A stretch of 64,000 nt of DNA from an uncultured Tateyamaria sp. GTDB taxonomy: Bacteria; Pseudomonadota; Alphaproteobacteria; Rhodobacterales; Rhodobacteraceae. Positions 44,888 to 54,350 of this stretch are shown here, one piece after another. A program made the position numbers and the translations under genes. Each line of letters begins with the position of its first letter. The first letter of the stretch is position 1. Location: contig NZ_CANNGP010000028.1 in assembly GCF_947504105.1 (NCBI RefSeq), positions 1 to 64,000 of the forward strand, read 5' to 3'. A model generated the notes under the pieces. It was given only the letters and a program-made list of their open reading frames with translations, had not been told where the DNA came from and ran no database searches.

Positions 44888-46036
44888 TCAACGTGCCCGG
44901 GCGGCCATCGCCTCGGCAAACCGTTCAAACAGGTAGTAGCTGTCCTGCGGACCCGGGCTGGCCTCGGGGTGGTATTGTACAGAATACACTGGCTTGCCCG
45001 TGACCTTGATGCCGCAGTTTGACCCGTCGAACAGTGAAGTGTGGGTTTCTACCACGCCATCAGGCAGTGTTTGCGCATCGACCGCAAAACCATGATTCAT
45101 CGAGGTAATCTCGACCTTTCCGGTATCGAGATCCTTGACCGGGTGGTTGGCGCCGTGGTGGCCGTGGTTCATTTTCACCGTCTTGGCTCCAAGCGCCAGG
45201 GCAAGCATCTGGTGGCCAAGGCAGATGCCGAACACGGGCAAATCCTGTTCCAGCACGTCCTTGATCATGGGCACGGCATATTCGCCTGTGGCTGCCGGGT
45301 CTCCAGGGCCATTCGACAGGAAAACACCGTCGGGCTCGTGCGCCATCACCTCGTCCGCCGTCGCGGTTGCGGGCAGCACGGTCACATCGCACCCGGCAGA
45401 AGCGAGGCAGCGCAGGATGTTGCGTTTTGCGCCGTAATCTACTGCAACAACCTTGAATTTAGGATCTTTCTGCGGGGTGTAGCCGTCAGGCCAGGCCCAG
45501 CGTTTTTCGTTCCAGCGGTACGACTGGGCGCAGGTGACGTCCTTGGCCAGATCCATGCCTTCCAACCCTGCAAAGTCGCGGGCAGAGGCGACCAGTGCCT
45601 CGATATCGAAAATGCCGTCCGGATTGTGGGCAAGCGCCACATGGGGTGCACCGGCCTGCCGGATCGCACGGGTCAGACGGCGCGTGTCTACTCCGCCGAT
45701 GGCAATGCGCCCGCGAGATGACAGCCACCCCGAAAGCTCTTCAGCAGCGCGCCAGTTCGAAGACGCGGTTGGCATCCACTTGACGACCATGCCTGATGCA
45801 ACAGGGTCACCGGTTTCATCATCTTCCGGGTTCACGCCCACATTGCCGATATGGGGGAAGGTGAAGGTGACGATCTGACCGGCATAAGAGGGATCGGTCA
45901 TGATCTCCTGATAGCCGGTCATGGCGGTGTTGAAGCACAGTTCAGCCTGTGTTTGGCCGGTCGCCCCAAAGCCTTGTCCGTAGAACAGGGTGCCATCGGC
46001 GAGGGCAAGGCATGCAGTGGGTTTGGCAGGGGTCAT
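44888..46036 (-). CDS. carA: Carbamoyl-phosphate synthase small subunit
   Basis: Glutamine amidotransferase subunit supplying ammonia to CarB for carbamoyl phosphate, the precursor of arginine and pyrimidines. The 382-aa length is usual. Motifs are ALADGTLFYGQGFG, TAMTGYQEIMTDPSY, IGNVGVNPED, and the class I GATase triad: FGICLGHQ (Cys), YHPEASPGP (His/Glu). The start MTPAKPTA at 46036 follows an AGGAAG ribosome binding site. Divergent from yqeY. Confidence 0.97.
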   Translation of the reverse strand: MTPAKPTACLALADGTLFYGQGFGATGQTQAELCFNTAMTGYQEIMTDPSYAGQIVTFTFPHIGNVGVNPEDDETGDPVASGMVVKWMPTASSNWRAAEELSGWLSSRGRIAIGGVDTRRLTRAIRQAGAPHVALAHNPDGIFDIEALVASARDFAGLEGMDLAKDVTCAQSYRWNEKRWAWPDGYTPQKDPKFKVVAVDYGAKRNILRCLASAGCDVTVLPATATADEVMAHEPDGVFLSNGPGDPAATGEYAVPMIKDVLEQDLPVFGICLGHQMLALALGAKTVKMNHGHHGANHPVKDLDTGKVEITSMNHGFAVDAQTLPDGVVETHTSLFDGSNCGIKVTGKPVYSVQYHPEASPGPQDSYYLFERFAEAMAARAR

Positions 46037-46241
46037 GGCAGGGCTTCCTGATGCGGGCAAAGACAGCGGGTGCAGGCAAATTGGGCGGAAACTAATGTGG
46101 GGGCTGGCATTGGTCAAGCCTATTGGTGAATTTACTTTATTGCTTTAAATCAATAACTTACAGGGTCGGCGCGCCCTTGCTTCAACCTGGCGTATCACGT
46201 ACCTTAAACCTTCAACACGTGCCCATGGGGATGGACATCAA

Positions 46242-46712
46242 ATGGATTTGCGCACCAAGATTTCGGCCGCGCTCAAGCAGGCCATGAGAGACAAGGATGC
46301 AGACCGACTTTCGACGCTGCGGCTGATCAATGCCGCCATCAAGGACAAGGATATCGACGCCCGTGCCGCCGGTCAGGATGACGGGGTGGGCGAGGCTGAA
46401 GTCCTTGCGATCCTTGGCAAAATGGTCAAGCAGCGCAACGAGAGTGCGAAGACCTATGAAGAAGGTGGACGACTTGATCTGGCCGAACGCGAGCTGGGCG
46501 AGATCAAGGTCATCGAAGAGTTCCTGCCACAGAAACTGGGCGCGGATGCGTCGGCCAAAGCAGTGGATGATGCCATTGCCGAGGTTGGTGCCGAGAGCAT
46601 TCGGGACATGGGCAAGGTCATGGGTGTTCTGAAGTCGAAATACACCGGCCAGATGGATTTTGGCGCGGTGGGTCCGATGGTCAAAGAGCGGCTCTGCGCG
46701 GCGGCCCACTAA
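46242..46712 (+). CDS. yqeY: GatB/YqeY domain protein
   Basis: A 156-aa protein of the YqeY family, related to the tail domain of GatB that recognises tRNA. It has MDLRTKISAALKQAMRDKDADRLSTLRLINAAIKD, EVLAILGKMVKQRNES, EFLPQKLG and the C-terminal MGKVMGVLKSKYTGQMDFGAV. The molecular role is not settled. The gene is single, divergent from carA; 205 bp separate the starts. Confidence 0.93.
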   Translation: MDLRTKISAALKQAMRDKDADRLSTLRLINAAIKDKDIDARAAGQDDGVGEAEVLAILGKMVKQRNESAKTYEEGGRLDLAERELGEIKVIEEFLPQKLGADASAKAVDDAIAEVGAESIRDMGKVMGVLKSKYTGQMDFGAVGPMVKERLCAAAH

Positions 46713-46926
46713 GGGGACCGCACGCTGTGTTAAGGTGGGTTAATGCCCGATCTTTTGCACGCCTTGAGGGTGGCTCGTTTGCCAAAAACGCACAGTTTCG
46801 CCTGAAATTGCGGCTTTTGCCACCCCCCGAAACGACTGATTTTGGGTCTGTTCGGCGAAACTGCGTATTTTGCGGCCCAAACTGCACACTTGCTGCAGCC
46901 CGCCCGAAAAAGGGCGTTAGGACAGA

Positions 46927-47409
46927 TTAACGCTGCAGGGCGCGTGTCAGATCGTCATAGAGGGCGATGCGCTCTTCCTCGCTGAGAAACGCGCCGATTT
47001 CCACTTCGCGTCCCTTGCCCTTGAGCGTGATGTAGTGGGGCACCGGCCCCTCGTCATCGTATTTGGTCACTTTCGTCCAGTACCGATTGCAATCCCACTC
47101 ACGCACCTGCCCATCCGCTTCGGTCCGGATGAGATGGGTTTCCTCAGCATCCAGTGTCAGCACCTCGATGATCTGGCGCGCGCGTCGGTTGCGGCGCAGG
47201 GCGTAGTACATCGCCCACACCGCCCCAAGCACAAAGGGCAGCAAGCCCCACAACACGACAGAGCCCAAAAGAGGAAGGGCCGGGATCAGAATAAGAGTGA
47301 AGGTTGCCAAAACGAACGCAGCCATCCCCCTTTGAGGAAGGGAATTGTGCGGCCAGATGCGAAGTTCCTGCATCTGCGCACCGGGTTCTGAGGTCCAGCG
47401 ATATGGCAT
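46927..47409 (-). CDS. DUF2244 membrane protein
   Basis: A 160-aa protein with two adjacent transmembrane helices (about residues 27-45 and 48-68) and a C-terminal cytoplasmic domain carrying ETHLIRTEADGQVREWDCNRYWTKV and HYITLKGKGREVEIGAFLSEEER. This matches DUF2244. The family has no assigned function. The start MPYRW at 47409 is favoured over the longer frame. The next upstream gene on the strand is the peptidoglycan-binding protein. Confidence 0.83.
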   Translation of the reverse strand: MPYRWTSEPGAQMQELRIWPHNSLPQRGMAAFVLATFTLILIPALPLLGSVVLWGLLPFVLGAVWAMYYALRRNRRARQIIEVLTLDAEETHLIRTEADGQVREWDCNRYWTKVTKYDDEGPVPHYITLKGKGREVEIGAFLSEEERIALYDDLTRALQR

Positions 47410-47519
47410 ATGGATGTTATACGCCGCGGTCGAGACAAGTCGAAGGTCAGGTTGTCGCGGCAGAGGCGTCATCGCCCCCAGGGAGGAGATCTGGGGGCGA
47501 TGACATAGCGGCGGGGGTG

Positions 47520-48125
47520 TTAGAGGTCGGTGTATGCCGCCGACGGTTCAGGGGTCAGTGCGCGCTGTTGCGTGCCGCCCGAAGCCAGATCCTCGCGATA
47601 CAGTTTCAAGAGGCCGCGGGTGCCGTCAGGCAGGCTTGCGATGTCCTGCAATGTCCGGTTGCCACCAGCTTCGGCGCGCAGATAGGACGTGGTCAGCAGG
47701 TGCTGCTGGAAGGTCGTCAGAGTGCCGGTTCCATTGTAGCCCATGTACCGCTGGTAGTCGGCAATGGCGTCGCGGGTTTTGCCCCCGACCTGGCCATCGA
47801 CCGGCCCGGCATCGAAGCCGAAGTAGTTGAGCGAGGATTGGATCTCGCGCCCTTCAGGCGTTGCCGGGATCGACGGGCGATAGCTTTTCTTTTGTGGCGC
47901 CGAATAGCTGCGCGGTTTTGCAGCGTATGTGCGGGGCGCCACAGCGCGAGACCGTGCCGCTTGCTGCTGCTTGTTCTTGCGCACCTCGTTGTTGATGATT
48001 GCGCCGCCTATACCGCCGATGATGGCGCCGGCGATAAAGTCCTTTTTGTCAGCCGCAGCGCGGGTGGCGGGTACAAGGGCGAGCGAGGCCGCTATGGCGG
48101 CAGGTAAAAACATCTTGGACAGCAT
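47520..48125 (-). CDS. Secreted peptidoglycan-binding-type protein, paralogue of the 55166 gene
   Basis: A 201-aa exported protein. A signal peptide (MLSKMFLPAAIAASLALVPA then TRAAA) is followed by a glycine-zipper-like IAGAIIGGIGGAIINNEV and a Lys/Gln-rich stretch. A PG_binding_1-like domain carries GREIQSSLNYFGFDAGPVDG and GKTRDAIADYQRYMG. The C-terminus LPDGTRGLLKLYREDL also occurs in the protein at 55166. Likely an envelope protein touching peptidoglycan. Start ATG 48125. Confidence 0.85.
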   Translation of the reverse strand: MLSKMFLPAAIAASLALVPATRAAADKKDFIAGAIIGGIGGAIINNEVRKNKQQQAARSRAVAPRTYAAKPRSYSAPQKKSYRPSIPATPEGREIQSSLNYFGFDAGPVDGQVGGKTRDAIADYQRYMGYNGTGTLTTFQQHLLTTSYLRAEAGGNRTLQDIASLPDGTRGLLKLYREDLASGGTQQRALTPEPSAAYTDL

Positions 48126-48421
48126 AATATGCTCCTTTCGTCTGGTGTCCTGCGGGAAGCGGTTCGCATGTTCGGGCAACGCGGTCCACGGGCAGCAGTG
48201 TGGATGTCATATGGGGCAGGGGCCGTGCTGAGGAAGATGGTTTGCGTGCCTCGCACGTGCGTGGGCGGTGAACTGCGCGTTTCTGGCTGGGAGATGGGCG
48301 GTGAATGGCCACACACCGGGTCGTGATATTGCATAACAACGCAGGTGCGCGTGCCATTTTAGCGCATGTTTCCTGGGGCTCTGCCTCAAACTCCGGAGTT
48401 TATCCGGCAAAGTGAAAAGGA
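48126..48421. other. Intergenic region with no recognised feature
   Basis: This 296-bp stretch separates the peptidoglycan-binding gene from a small membrane protein. Open frames in it lack ribosome binding sites and family resemblance. Promoter elements for the minus-strand gene to the left must lie here, but none is distinctive. Confidence 0.6.
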
Positions 48422-48994
48422 TCATGCCTTTCGGTACAAGCGGAGCACCAGCGGCAGCGCAAAGATCGCAATGACAAGGGCAATATATCCCAGAACAGCA
48501 TGTTCATGAAAACGAACGGCAGCGGAGTTCTGTTCGAAGAACGCGACCCGTTCAGCGTCGGACATATCTGACAACTTGGGCGTGAGAGCAAAAAGGCTGG
48601 TGGGGCGCAGGAGGCTTACGGCAAGCCAGCCGATCACAATGATCCAGTGCATCGCATAGGTGAAAGGGCGTAAAGGCTGGTTCTGCCAACGGTGCATCAC
48701 CCGGTGCCACCCGCTGAGACATAGAAATATGAGAGCTGGAACCGTGAATTCGCTGACGACCGAGAGGGGGCGGTTTGCCGCCGCAAGTAAGTCGGTGATT
48801 GAGTTGGAGGCTTGGGCCAGCAGACCAAGCGTTTCAACTGCAATCCACATTGCAACGATAACGCCGCATAGTCCGGCAAGCGCCAGCGCATGTCTTGATG
48901 CTGAGAACTGGTGTCGAAACATGACGATGCTCAGAACAAAGAGCACCAACACGCAAGCAAGTGAAAACGGATCCAGTACGGGGGTGTGAAGCAT
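48422..48994 (-). CDS. Hypothetical five-helix membrane protein
   Basis: A 190-aa hydrophobic protein not recognised. Five transmembrane segments are likely, near residues 10-27, 35-58, 75-95, 108-126 and 165-185. The loop between helices 4 and 5 is charged (DMSDAERVAFFEQN) and is followed by VRFHEHAVLGY, a His-containing stretch. It lies 76 bp downstream of ctaD, past a strong terminator. The ATG at 48994 is the first that gives only this hydrophobic protein. Confidence 0.7.
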   Translation of the reverse strand: MLHTPVLDPFSLACVLVLFVLSIVMFRHQFSASRHALALAGLCGVIVAMWIAVETLGLLAQASNSITDLLAAANRPLSVVSEFTVPALIFLCLSGWHRVMHRWQNQPLRPFTYAMHWIIVIGWLAVSLLRPTSLFALTPKLSDMSDAERVAFFEQNSAAVRFHEHAVLGYIALVIAIFALPLVLRLYRKA

Positions 48995-49016
48995 AGATTT
49001 TTGACGGCTCAATTTG

Positions 49017-49047
49017 AAAAGGGCCCCGGTCGCCACCGGAGCCCTTT
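49017..49047 (-). terminator. Intrinsic terminator of ctaD
   Basis: On the minus strand AAAGGGCTCCGGT pairs with ACCGGGGCCCTTT, 13 bp with one wobble pair and a 4-nt loop, followed by T and TCAAATT. It starts 24 bp past the ctaD stop codon. Confidence 0.85.
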
Positions 49048-49070
49048 GGATTTTCAGATCAAAGCGGTGC

Positions 49071-50744
49071 TTAGTGCGACGGCGCTTTGTCCCAGTCTTC
49101 CTGCTTGGGCAGGATTTCGAACGTGTGCTCTGGCGGTGGGCTGGGCAGGGTCCATTCCAGCGTGTCCGCATACTCGTTCCAGGGATTGTTCTCGGTCACG
49201 ATGGCACCACGGCGCAGGGCGTAGGCCATGATACCGAAGAAGAACAGGAACGAGGCGAAGCTGACGAAGGCGCCGATGCTCGACCACCAGTTCCAGTAGG
49301 CAAACGCCTCGGGGTAGTCGATGTAGCGGCGTGGCATGCCCTGACGGCCCAGGAAGTGCTGGGGGAAGAATGTCAGGTTCGTGCCGATGAAGAATGCCCA
49401 GAAGTGCAGTTTGCCTGCCCATTCAGGATACATGCGGCCGGTCATTTTGGGGAAGTAGAAGTAGATCCCCGCGAAGATGGCGAAAACTGCACCGAGGCTC
49501 ATCACATAGTGGAAGTGCGCCACCACGTAGTAGGTGTCGTGGTAGTAGCGGTCCACGGCAGCCTGGCTGAGAACGATGCCTGTGACGCCGCCCACGGTGA
49601 AGAGGAAGAGGAAGCCGAAGGCCCAGAGCATGGGGGTTTTGAACTCCACCGAGCCGCCCCACATCGTTGCGATCCAGCTAAAGATCTTCACGCCCGTTGG
49701 GACCGCGATGACCATGGTGGCCAGCATGAAATAGGCCTGCTGATTGAGGCTCATCCCTACCGTGTACATGTGGTGTGCCCAGACCACGAAGCCCAGAGCG
49801 CCGATGGCAATCAAGGCCCAAACCATCGGCAGGTAGCCGAAGATCGGCTTGCGCGCGAAGGTCGCGATCACATGCGAAATGATGCCGAAGCCCGGCAGGA
49901 TCACGATGTAGACCTCGGGGTGGCCGAAGAACCACAGGATGTGCTGATAGAGCACCGGGTCACCGCCGCCTGCGGGATCAAAGAAGGTGAAGCCGAAGTT
50001 ACGGTCCATCAGCAGCATGGTAATTGCACCCGCCAGAACCGGCAGGGACAGCAGGATCAGCCACGATGTGACAAAGATCGACCACGAGAACAGCGGCACT
50101 TTGAAGAGCGTCATGCCCGGTGCGCGCATGTTCAGGAAGGTGGTGATCATGTTGATCGCACCCAGGATCGACGACGCGCCCGAAACGTGCACAGCGAAGA
50201 TCGCAAGGTCCATCGACATGCCCTGTTCGTTGGTGGACAGCGGCGGATAAAGCACCCAGCCCACGCCCGAGCCAGGCTGGCCATTGCCGCCTGGTGCCTG
50301 GACCGAGCAGACCGCCAGTGTCGTACCAACGACGTACAGCCAGAAGGACAGGTTGTTCAACCGCGGGAACGCCATGTCTGGCGCACCGATCTGCAACGGC
50401 ATGAAATAGTTGCCAAATCCGCCAAAGAGGGCCGGGATCACCACGAAGAACATCATCAGGATGCCGTGGCCGGTGATCAGCACGTTCCAGAGGTGGCCGT
50501 TCGGAGTGCATTCGCCAGCGGCTGCGGCTGTCAGGCGCGCGCCTTCCATACACATGTACTGAACGCCCGGGTCCATCAGTTCGAGACGCATATACACGGT
50601 GAATGCGACCGAGATGAAGCCGACGAGGGCCGAGGTGACCAGGTACAGAATACCGATGTCTTTGTGGTTGGTGGACATGAACCAACGGGTGAAAAAGCCC
50701 CGTTCGTCTTCGTGCTCGTGCCCGTGAATGGCTGCGTCTGCCAT
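49071..50744 (-). CDS. ctaD: Cytochrome c oxidase subunit I (aa3-type)
   Basis: Catalytic subunit of the proton-pumping heme-copper oxidase, 557 aa with twelve helices. Heme and copper ligands lie in [13 protein letters not shown] (low-spin heme His), [17 protein letters not shown] (Cu-B His and the cross-linked Tyr), [11 protein letters not shown] (Cu-B His pair), and [15 protein letters not shown] (heme His). The GHPEVY segment and the Glu of the proton channel mark the A family. [18 protein letters not shown] at the start is Roseobacter-like. ctaC, ctaB and ctaE are not adjacent. A terminator follows. Confidence 0.97.
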   Translation of the reverse strand: MADAAIHGHEHEDERGFFTRWFMSTNHKDIGILYLVTSALVGFISVAFTVYMRLELMDPGVQYMCMEGARLTAAAAGECTPNGHLWNVLITGHGILMMFFVVIPALFGGFGNYFMPLQIGAPDMAFPRLNNLSFWLYVVGTTLAVCSVQAPGGNGQPGSGVGWVLYPPLSTNEQGMSMDLAIFAVHVSGASSILGAINMITTFLNMRAPGMTLFKVPLFSWSIFVTSWLILLSLPVLAGAITMLLMDRNFGFTFFDPAGGGDPVLYQHILWFFGHPEVYIVILPGFGIISHVIATFARKPIFGYLPMVWALIAIGALGFVVWAHHMYTVGMSLNQQAYFMLATMVIAVPTGVKIFSWIATMWGGSVEFKTPMLWAFGFLFLFTVGGVTGIVLSQAAVDRYYHDTYYVVAHFHYVMSLGAVFAIFAGIYFYFPKMTGRMYPEWAGKLHFWAFFIGTNLTFFPQHFLGRQGMPRRYIDYPEAFAYWNWWSSIGAFVSFASFLFFFGIMAYALRRGAIVTENNPWNEYADTLEWTLPSPPPEHTFEILPKQEDWDKAPSH

Positions 50745-51120
50745 GCGGTGCCTCCTGGCTGTTGGTTACTGCGCGCGCAGGGTTCCCTTTCCGCGCACGG
50801 ATTCTTGAGTGGTTCTAGAGTTTTGGCCCGCCCGCATCAATGGAAGATGCGCGCATGGGCCGGGATGAATTGTCGCGTGTGTAACATCCTGCACCCTCCA
50901 ACCTGGTATCGTAATATGAACTCAGCCTTGCGGTTGAGCGTTTCTGAATCAGAAACAGTTCGGCGGTTTATCGCCTGAGCATTTCCCGTCTGATCGCAGA
51001 GCCCTGCAAATGCCGTAATAAAGGACCATTCGAGGCGTTATTCATCCTTCCTCACGCCCGAATCCACAGCCAAAACCAAGCGCAAAGACGTATCAACGCG
51101 TCGAGCAGTGAGTGCAGCAC
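50745..51120. promoter_or_regulatory. Divergent regulatory region with a 17-bp palindrome
   Basis: A 376-bp gap between the starts of ctaD and the RTX/Hint gene. At 50940-50956 lies GTTTCTGA-A-TCAGAAAC, a perfect palindrome with 8-bp arms. It may be a binding site for a repressor or activator of either gene. Nothing else was recognised; an apparent long open frame crossing here is antisense to ctaD. Confidence 0.5.
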
Positions 51121-53601
51121 ATGGCAACGAACGACAATACAAATCCTGGCACCGAAGGTGACCAGGTCATCTCCGGTACAACCGGGACCGACACGCTGAC
51201 CGGCGCCTTTGGCTCTGACACGATCAGCGGTGGTGACGGCGCCGATGTTTTGAGCGGAGACGGCCCGGTCGAAGGCGCGTGGCATTTCGAGACATTCGAT
51301 TTCGACTTTTCGTCGTCGGCGGGGCAGGCCTTTGACATCGAAAGCGGTGTGCGCACCGGATCGGGCTATGTCACCGATTTCAATGAAAGCGGGCTGACCA
51401 ACACGGTGCGCGGCACCACCGGCAACCCCGAAGATTTCGGCGTCATCTATACCAGCACGCTCAACGTTGCGAGTGGCGGCACCTACCGTCTGACCACATC
51501 GTCAGATGATGGATCGACCATCCAAATCTTTGATTCCAATGGAAATCCGCTTCAGTTCAGCAACCAGACCGGTGGCACACTGGACTATCTGAACAACGAC
51601 TTTCATCAAGGGACGACCACGCGCTTTGGCGATGTCACGCTGGACCCGAACGAAACCTACACGATCCAGATCCGGTATTGGGAAAACCGGGGGGGTGACA
51701 CGCTGTCGGCCACGATCAGTGGGCCGGATACGGGCAATGCCAGCGAAAACCTTCTGACCTCGTCGATGATCGGCACGCCGCCGGGTCCGGAGTATTCGGT
51801 AACGGGCACGCCTGCTGGCGTCGAAGGCGACGACGTGATCGACGGTGGGGCAGGGAACGACACCATCTTCGGCGACGGCGGCAATGACACCCTGTCTGGC
51901 GGCACCGACAATGACAGCGTGGATGGCGGCAGCGGGGATGACTTTGTTCAGGGCAATGGTGGCGCTGACACGCTAACAGGTGGATCGGGCGACGATTCAA
52001 TGACTGGCGGTGGTGGCAGTGACAGCGTGAGCGGTGGCACCGGGGATGATACGCTGGAAGGCGGTGGTGGCGCGGACACCTTGGAGGGTGATCAGGGATC
52101 GGACAGACTTGTGGGCGGTGCGGGAGCTGACGTCCTGGTGGGCGACGACGGGACCGACACCACGACACTGTACGAGGATGACTTTGAAAGCGGCGCCAGC
52201 GGCTGGACCAACAACACGACCGAGACGGACCCCGACCTTGGCACGTCGCTGGGGCGCTTTGGATCACCGGATGACACCATCGCCACCGAGCGCAGCTTTG
52301 ATCTGGGTGCGGATGCCGAGCAGGTACAGGTCGAGTTTGACGCGCTGCTTCTGGACAGCTGGGATCGCGAAGACTTCATCATCACCCTGAACGGGGAAGA
52401 GGTCCGTTTCAGCCACCTCGCGGGCGACACGTCTTCCCCGGCCAGCCAGACGTTTGTCGGGGCGGACGGGGCGACCTACACGCTGGACTTCACGAACACC
52501 GCCACGGGTGAGCTGGGCTATACCACCGGCGCATCGGTCTCGAACTCGCAAGACACGATCATGAATGTCGTGATCACGATCGACAATCCGCCGGAAACGC
52601 TGGACCTGGGTCTGGGCAGCACGCTGAACTCCAGTATCACCAACGAAAGCTTTGCCATCGACAATTTCAGCGTCGTGCGGGTGGACACCGCCGATGACAC
52701 GCTGAGCGGTGGCACGGGCAACGACACGCTGACGGGCGGGGCAGGCGACGACGTCTATGTCTTCAATCCGGGCGACGGCGACGATGTCATTACGGATTTC
52801 AATGCCGGCAATTCCGGGTCGATCACGGATGATGACCAGACCAACAACGACTTCATCGACCTGAACTCGTATTACACGAACATCTTTGAGCTGCGCGCAG
52901 ATCTGGCAGATGACGGTGTCCTGAACCAGTCAGTGGGCGATTTCAGCGACAATACCGGTCTGGGCGGATCGATCACCATGACCGGTGTCACCGGCGGCGA
53001 TCTGACCTTTGACAACACCAACGTCGCTTGTTTCACCAAAGGTGCGCTGATCGACACGGTGGATGGGCCGGTCGAGGTGCAAAACCTGCGCAAAGGTATG
53101 CGCCTGCGCACATGGGACAACGGCGACCGGCCTGTCCGGGCTGTCCTGCGCCGCCAGGTTGACGGATCGGGCGCGCTTGCGCCTGTCCATATCTCGGCCG
53201 GGGCACTGGGCAATGACCGTGACCTGATCGTATCGCCCGCGCACCGCATGCTGATCTCGGACTGGCGGGCGCAGATGCTGTTTGGGGCTGACGAAGTGCT
53301 GGTGAGTGCTGCAAACCTTGTGCGGGGCGACCTGATCTACCGCGCACCGATGCGGACGGTGACCTACTACCATATCCTGATGGACCGACATGAAGTGATC
53401 TTTGCCGAAGGTGCGCCAACGGAAAGCTTCCATCTCACTCGTGAAGCCGCTGAGGCTGCAGAGTATGGTGACGGCGAAGAGTGGGCGGTGGCCGCCGAAA
53501 TCGCCCGGCTGTTCCCGGAATTGCTGATGTGCGCCAGCCGCTGCGTGCGCCCAGTCATGAAAGGATACGAGGCACGGGCGCTGTCCGGGATGGTCGGCTA
53601 A
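51121..53601 (+). CDS. RTX-repeat protein with PA14-like and Hint domains
   Basis: An 826-aa, very acidic protein probably exported by type I secretion. Near the N-terminus are nonapeptide-like GGDGADVLSGD units, then a PA14-like beta region (about residues 55-210: YTSTLNVASGGTYRLTTSSD). Calcium-binding RTX repeats such as GGAGNDTIFGDGGNDTLSGG fill residues 234-344. A lectin-like beta domain (about 350-520) and one more RTX block follow. The C-terminal Hint domain begins at Cys637 (CFTKGALIDTVDGPVEV) and includes LIVSPAHRMLIS. It may self-process. The ATG at 51121 is favoured over a GTG at 51112. No signal peptide, as expected for RTX proteins. Confidence 0.9.
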   Translation: MATNDNTNPGTEGDQVISGTTGTDTLTGAFGSDTISGGDGADVLSGDGPVEGAWHFETFDFDFSSSAGQAFDIESGVRTGSGYVTDFNESGLTNTVRGTTGNPEDFGVIYTSTLNVASGGTYRLTTSSDDGSTIQIFDSNGNPLQFSNQTGGTLDYLNNDFHQGTTTRFGDVTLDPNETYTIQIRYWENRGGDTLSATISGPDTGNASENLLTSSMIGTPPGPEYSVTGTPAGVEGDDVIDGGAGNDTIFGDGGNDTLSGGTDNDSVDGGSGDDFVQGNGGADTLTGGSGDDSMTGGGGSDSVSGGTGDDTLEGGGGADTLEGDQGSDRLVGGAGADVLVGDDGTDTTTLYEDDFESGASGWTNNTTETDPDLGTSLGRFGSPDDTIATERSFDLGADAEQVQVEFDALLLDSWDREDFIITLNGEEVRFSHLAGDTSSPASQTFVGADGATYTLDFTNTATGELGYTTGASVSNSQDTIMNVVITIDNPPETLDLGLGSTLNSSITNESFAIDNFSVVRVDTADDTLSGGTGNDTLTGGAGDDVYVFNPGDGDDVITDFNAGNSGSITDDDQTNNDFIDLNSYYTNIFELRADLADDGVLNQSVGDFSDNTGLGGSITMTGVTGGDLTFDNTNVACFTKGALIDTVDGPVEVQNLRKGMRLRTWDNGDRPVRAVLRRQVDGSGALAPVHISAGALGNDRDLIVSPAHRMLISDWRAQMLFGADEVLVSAANLVRGDLIYRAPMRTVTYYHILMDRHEVIFAEGAPTESFHLTREAAEAAEYGDGEEWAVAAEIARLFPELLMCASRCVRPVMKGYEARALSGMVG

Positions 53602-53604
53602 GCT

Positions 53605-53657
53605 CTTCTTCTGGCTGGAAATACCTCGGGGGAGCCGCAGGCGGGGGCAGAGCCCCC
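53605..53657 (+). repeat. Dispersed 3'-end element, family C, copy 1
   Basis: CTTCTTCTGGCTGGAAATAC (53605-53624) matches 18 of 20 bases of 61522-61541 read on the other strand. It is followed by a GC-rich part ending in the hairpin GGGGGCAGAGCCCCC (53643-53657). It begins 3 bp after the RTX/Hint stop codon. The hairpin is shared with the converging family A element, so it can serve both genes. Confidence 0.75.
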
Positions 53658-53699
53658 CAAAACATGGTGTCGCGCAAGCGGCCTTGGGATCACGCTTGG
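53642..53699 (-). repeat. Dispersed 3'-end element, family A, copy 2
   Basis: A 58-bp element similar to 11433-11493. On the minus strand it crosses the lipB stop codon and ends in GGGGGCTCTGCCCCC. It meets the family C copy from the opposite side at the same hairpin, which looks like a two-sided terminator between converging genes. Confidence 0.75.
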
Positions 53700-54346
53700 T
53701 CTGAAAACACGCTATCAAAGCTTTGGCGCAGGGCCACGTCCACGTCTTCCATCGTCACGGGCAGGCCAAGGTCCACCAATGACGTCACCCCGTGTTCGGC
53801 AATGCCGCAGGGCACAATCCCATCGAAATGGGACAGGTCGGGTTCGACATTGATACTCAGGCCGTGGAAGCTGACCCATTTGCGCAACCGGATGCCAATT
53901 GCGGCGATCTTGTCTTCGGCCAGCCCGCCGTCAGGGCGGAGCGGCTTTTCGGGGCGTGTGACCCAGACCCCGACGCGCCCCTCGCGGATCTCGCCCTTGA
54001 CGTTGAACGTGTCCAGCGTGGCGATCACCCACGCCTCGAGGTCCTGCACAAAGGCGCGCACATCGTGTCCGCGCTTGCCCACGTTCAGCAGGGTATAGGC
54101 CACCCGTTGCCCGGGACCGTGATAGGTGTACTGGCCGCCGCGTCGCGTTTCAAAAACGGGAAAGCGATCCGGATCGGTCAGATCGTCAGACTTGGCTGAC
54201 GTGCCTGCGGTGTAAAGTGGCGGGTGTTCGACCAGCCAGATGCATTCCTCGGCCTCACCTGCCGCAATCGCGGTCGCGCGCGCTTCCATCCAGGCCTCGG
54301 CCTCTCGGTAATCGGTCAGCCCCGGGGTCGTGATCCATTCGACCAT
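53690..54346 (-). CDS. lipB: Lipoyl(octanoyl) transferase LipB
   Basis: Moves octanoyl groups from acyl carrier protein to lipoyl domains. The 218-aa product has [31 protein letters not shown], the catalytic Lys in [22 protein letters not shown], and the catalytic Cys in [13 protein letters not shown]. The start MVEWITTPG at 54346 fits relatives. Its C-terminal codons and stop fall inside a dispersed repeat. The DsbA-family gene ends 5 bp upstream on the same strand. Confidence 0.95.
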   Translation of the reverse strand: MVEWITTPGLTDYREAEAWMEARATAIAAGEAEECIWLVEHPPLYTAGTSAKSDDLTDPDRFPVFETRRGGQYTYHGPGQRVAYTLLNVGKRGHDVRAFVQDLEAWVIATLDTFNVKGEIREGRVGVWVTRPEKPLRPDGGLAEDKIAAIGIRLRKWVSFHGLSINVEPDLSHFDGIVPCGIAEHGVTSLVDLGLPVTMEDVDVALRQSFDSVFSDQA

Positions 54347-54350
54347 TGCG

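Noticed and set aside
46780-46916. Inverted repeats near the yqeY end as an insertion element
   Set aside because: Arms are short and imperfect and no transposase lies between them.
49014-50978. 654-codon open frame on the plus strand
   Set aside because: Antisense to ctaD and crossing its promoter region; no domain or ribosome binding site.
51820-52150. Repeated DNA in the RTX gene as a mobile or regulatory repeat
   Set aside because: The repetition comes from the coded calcium-binding nonapeptides.
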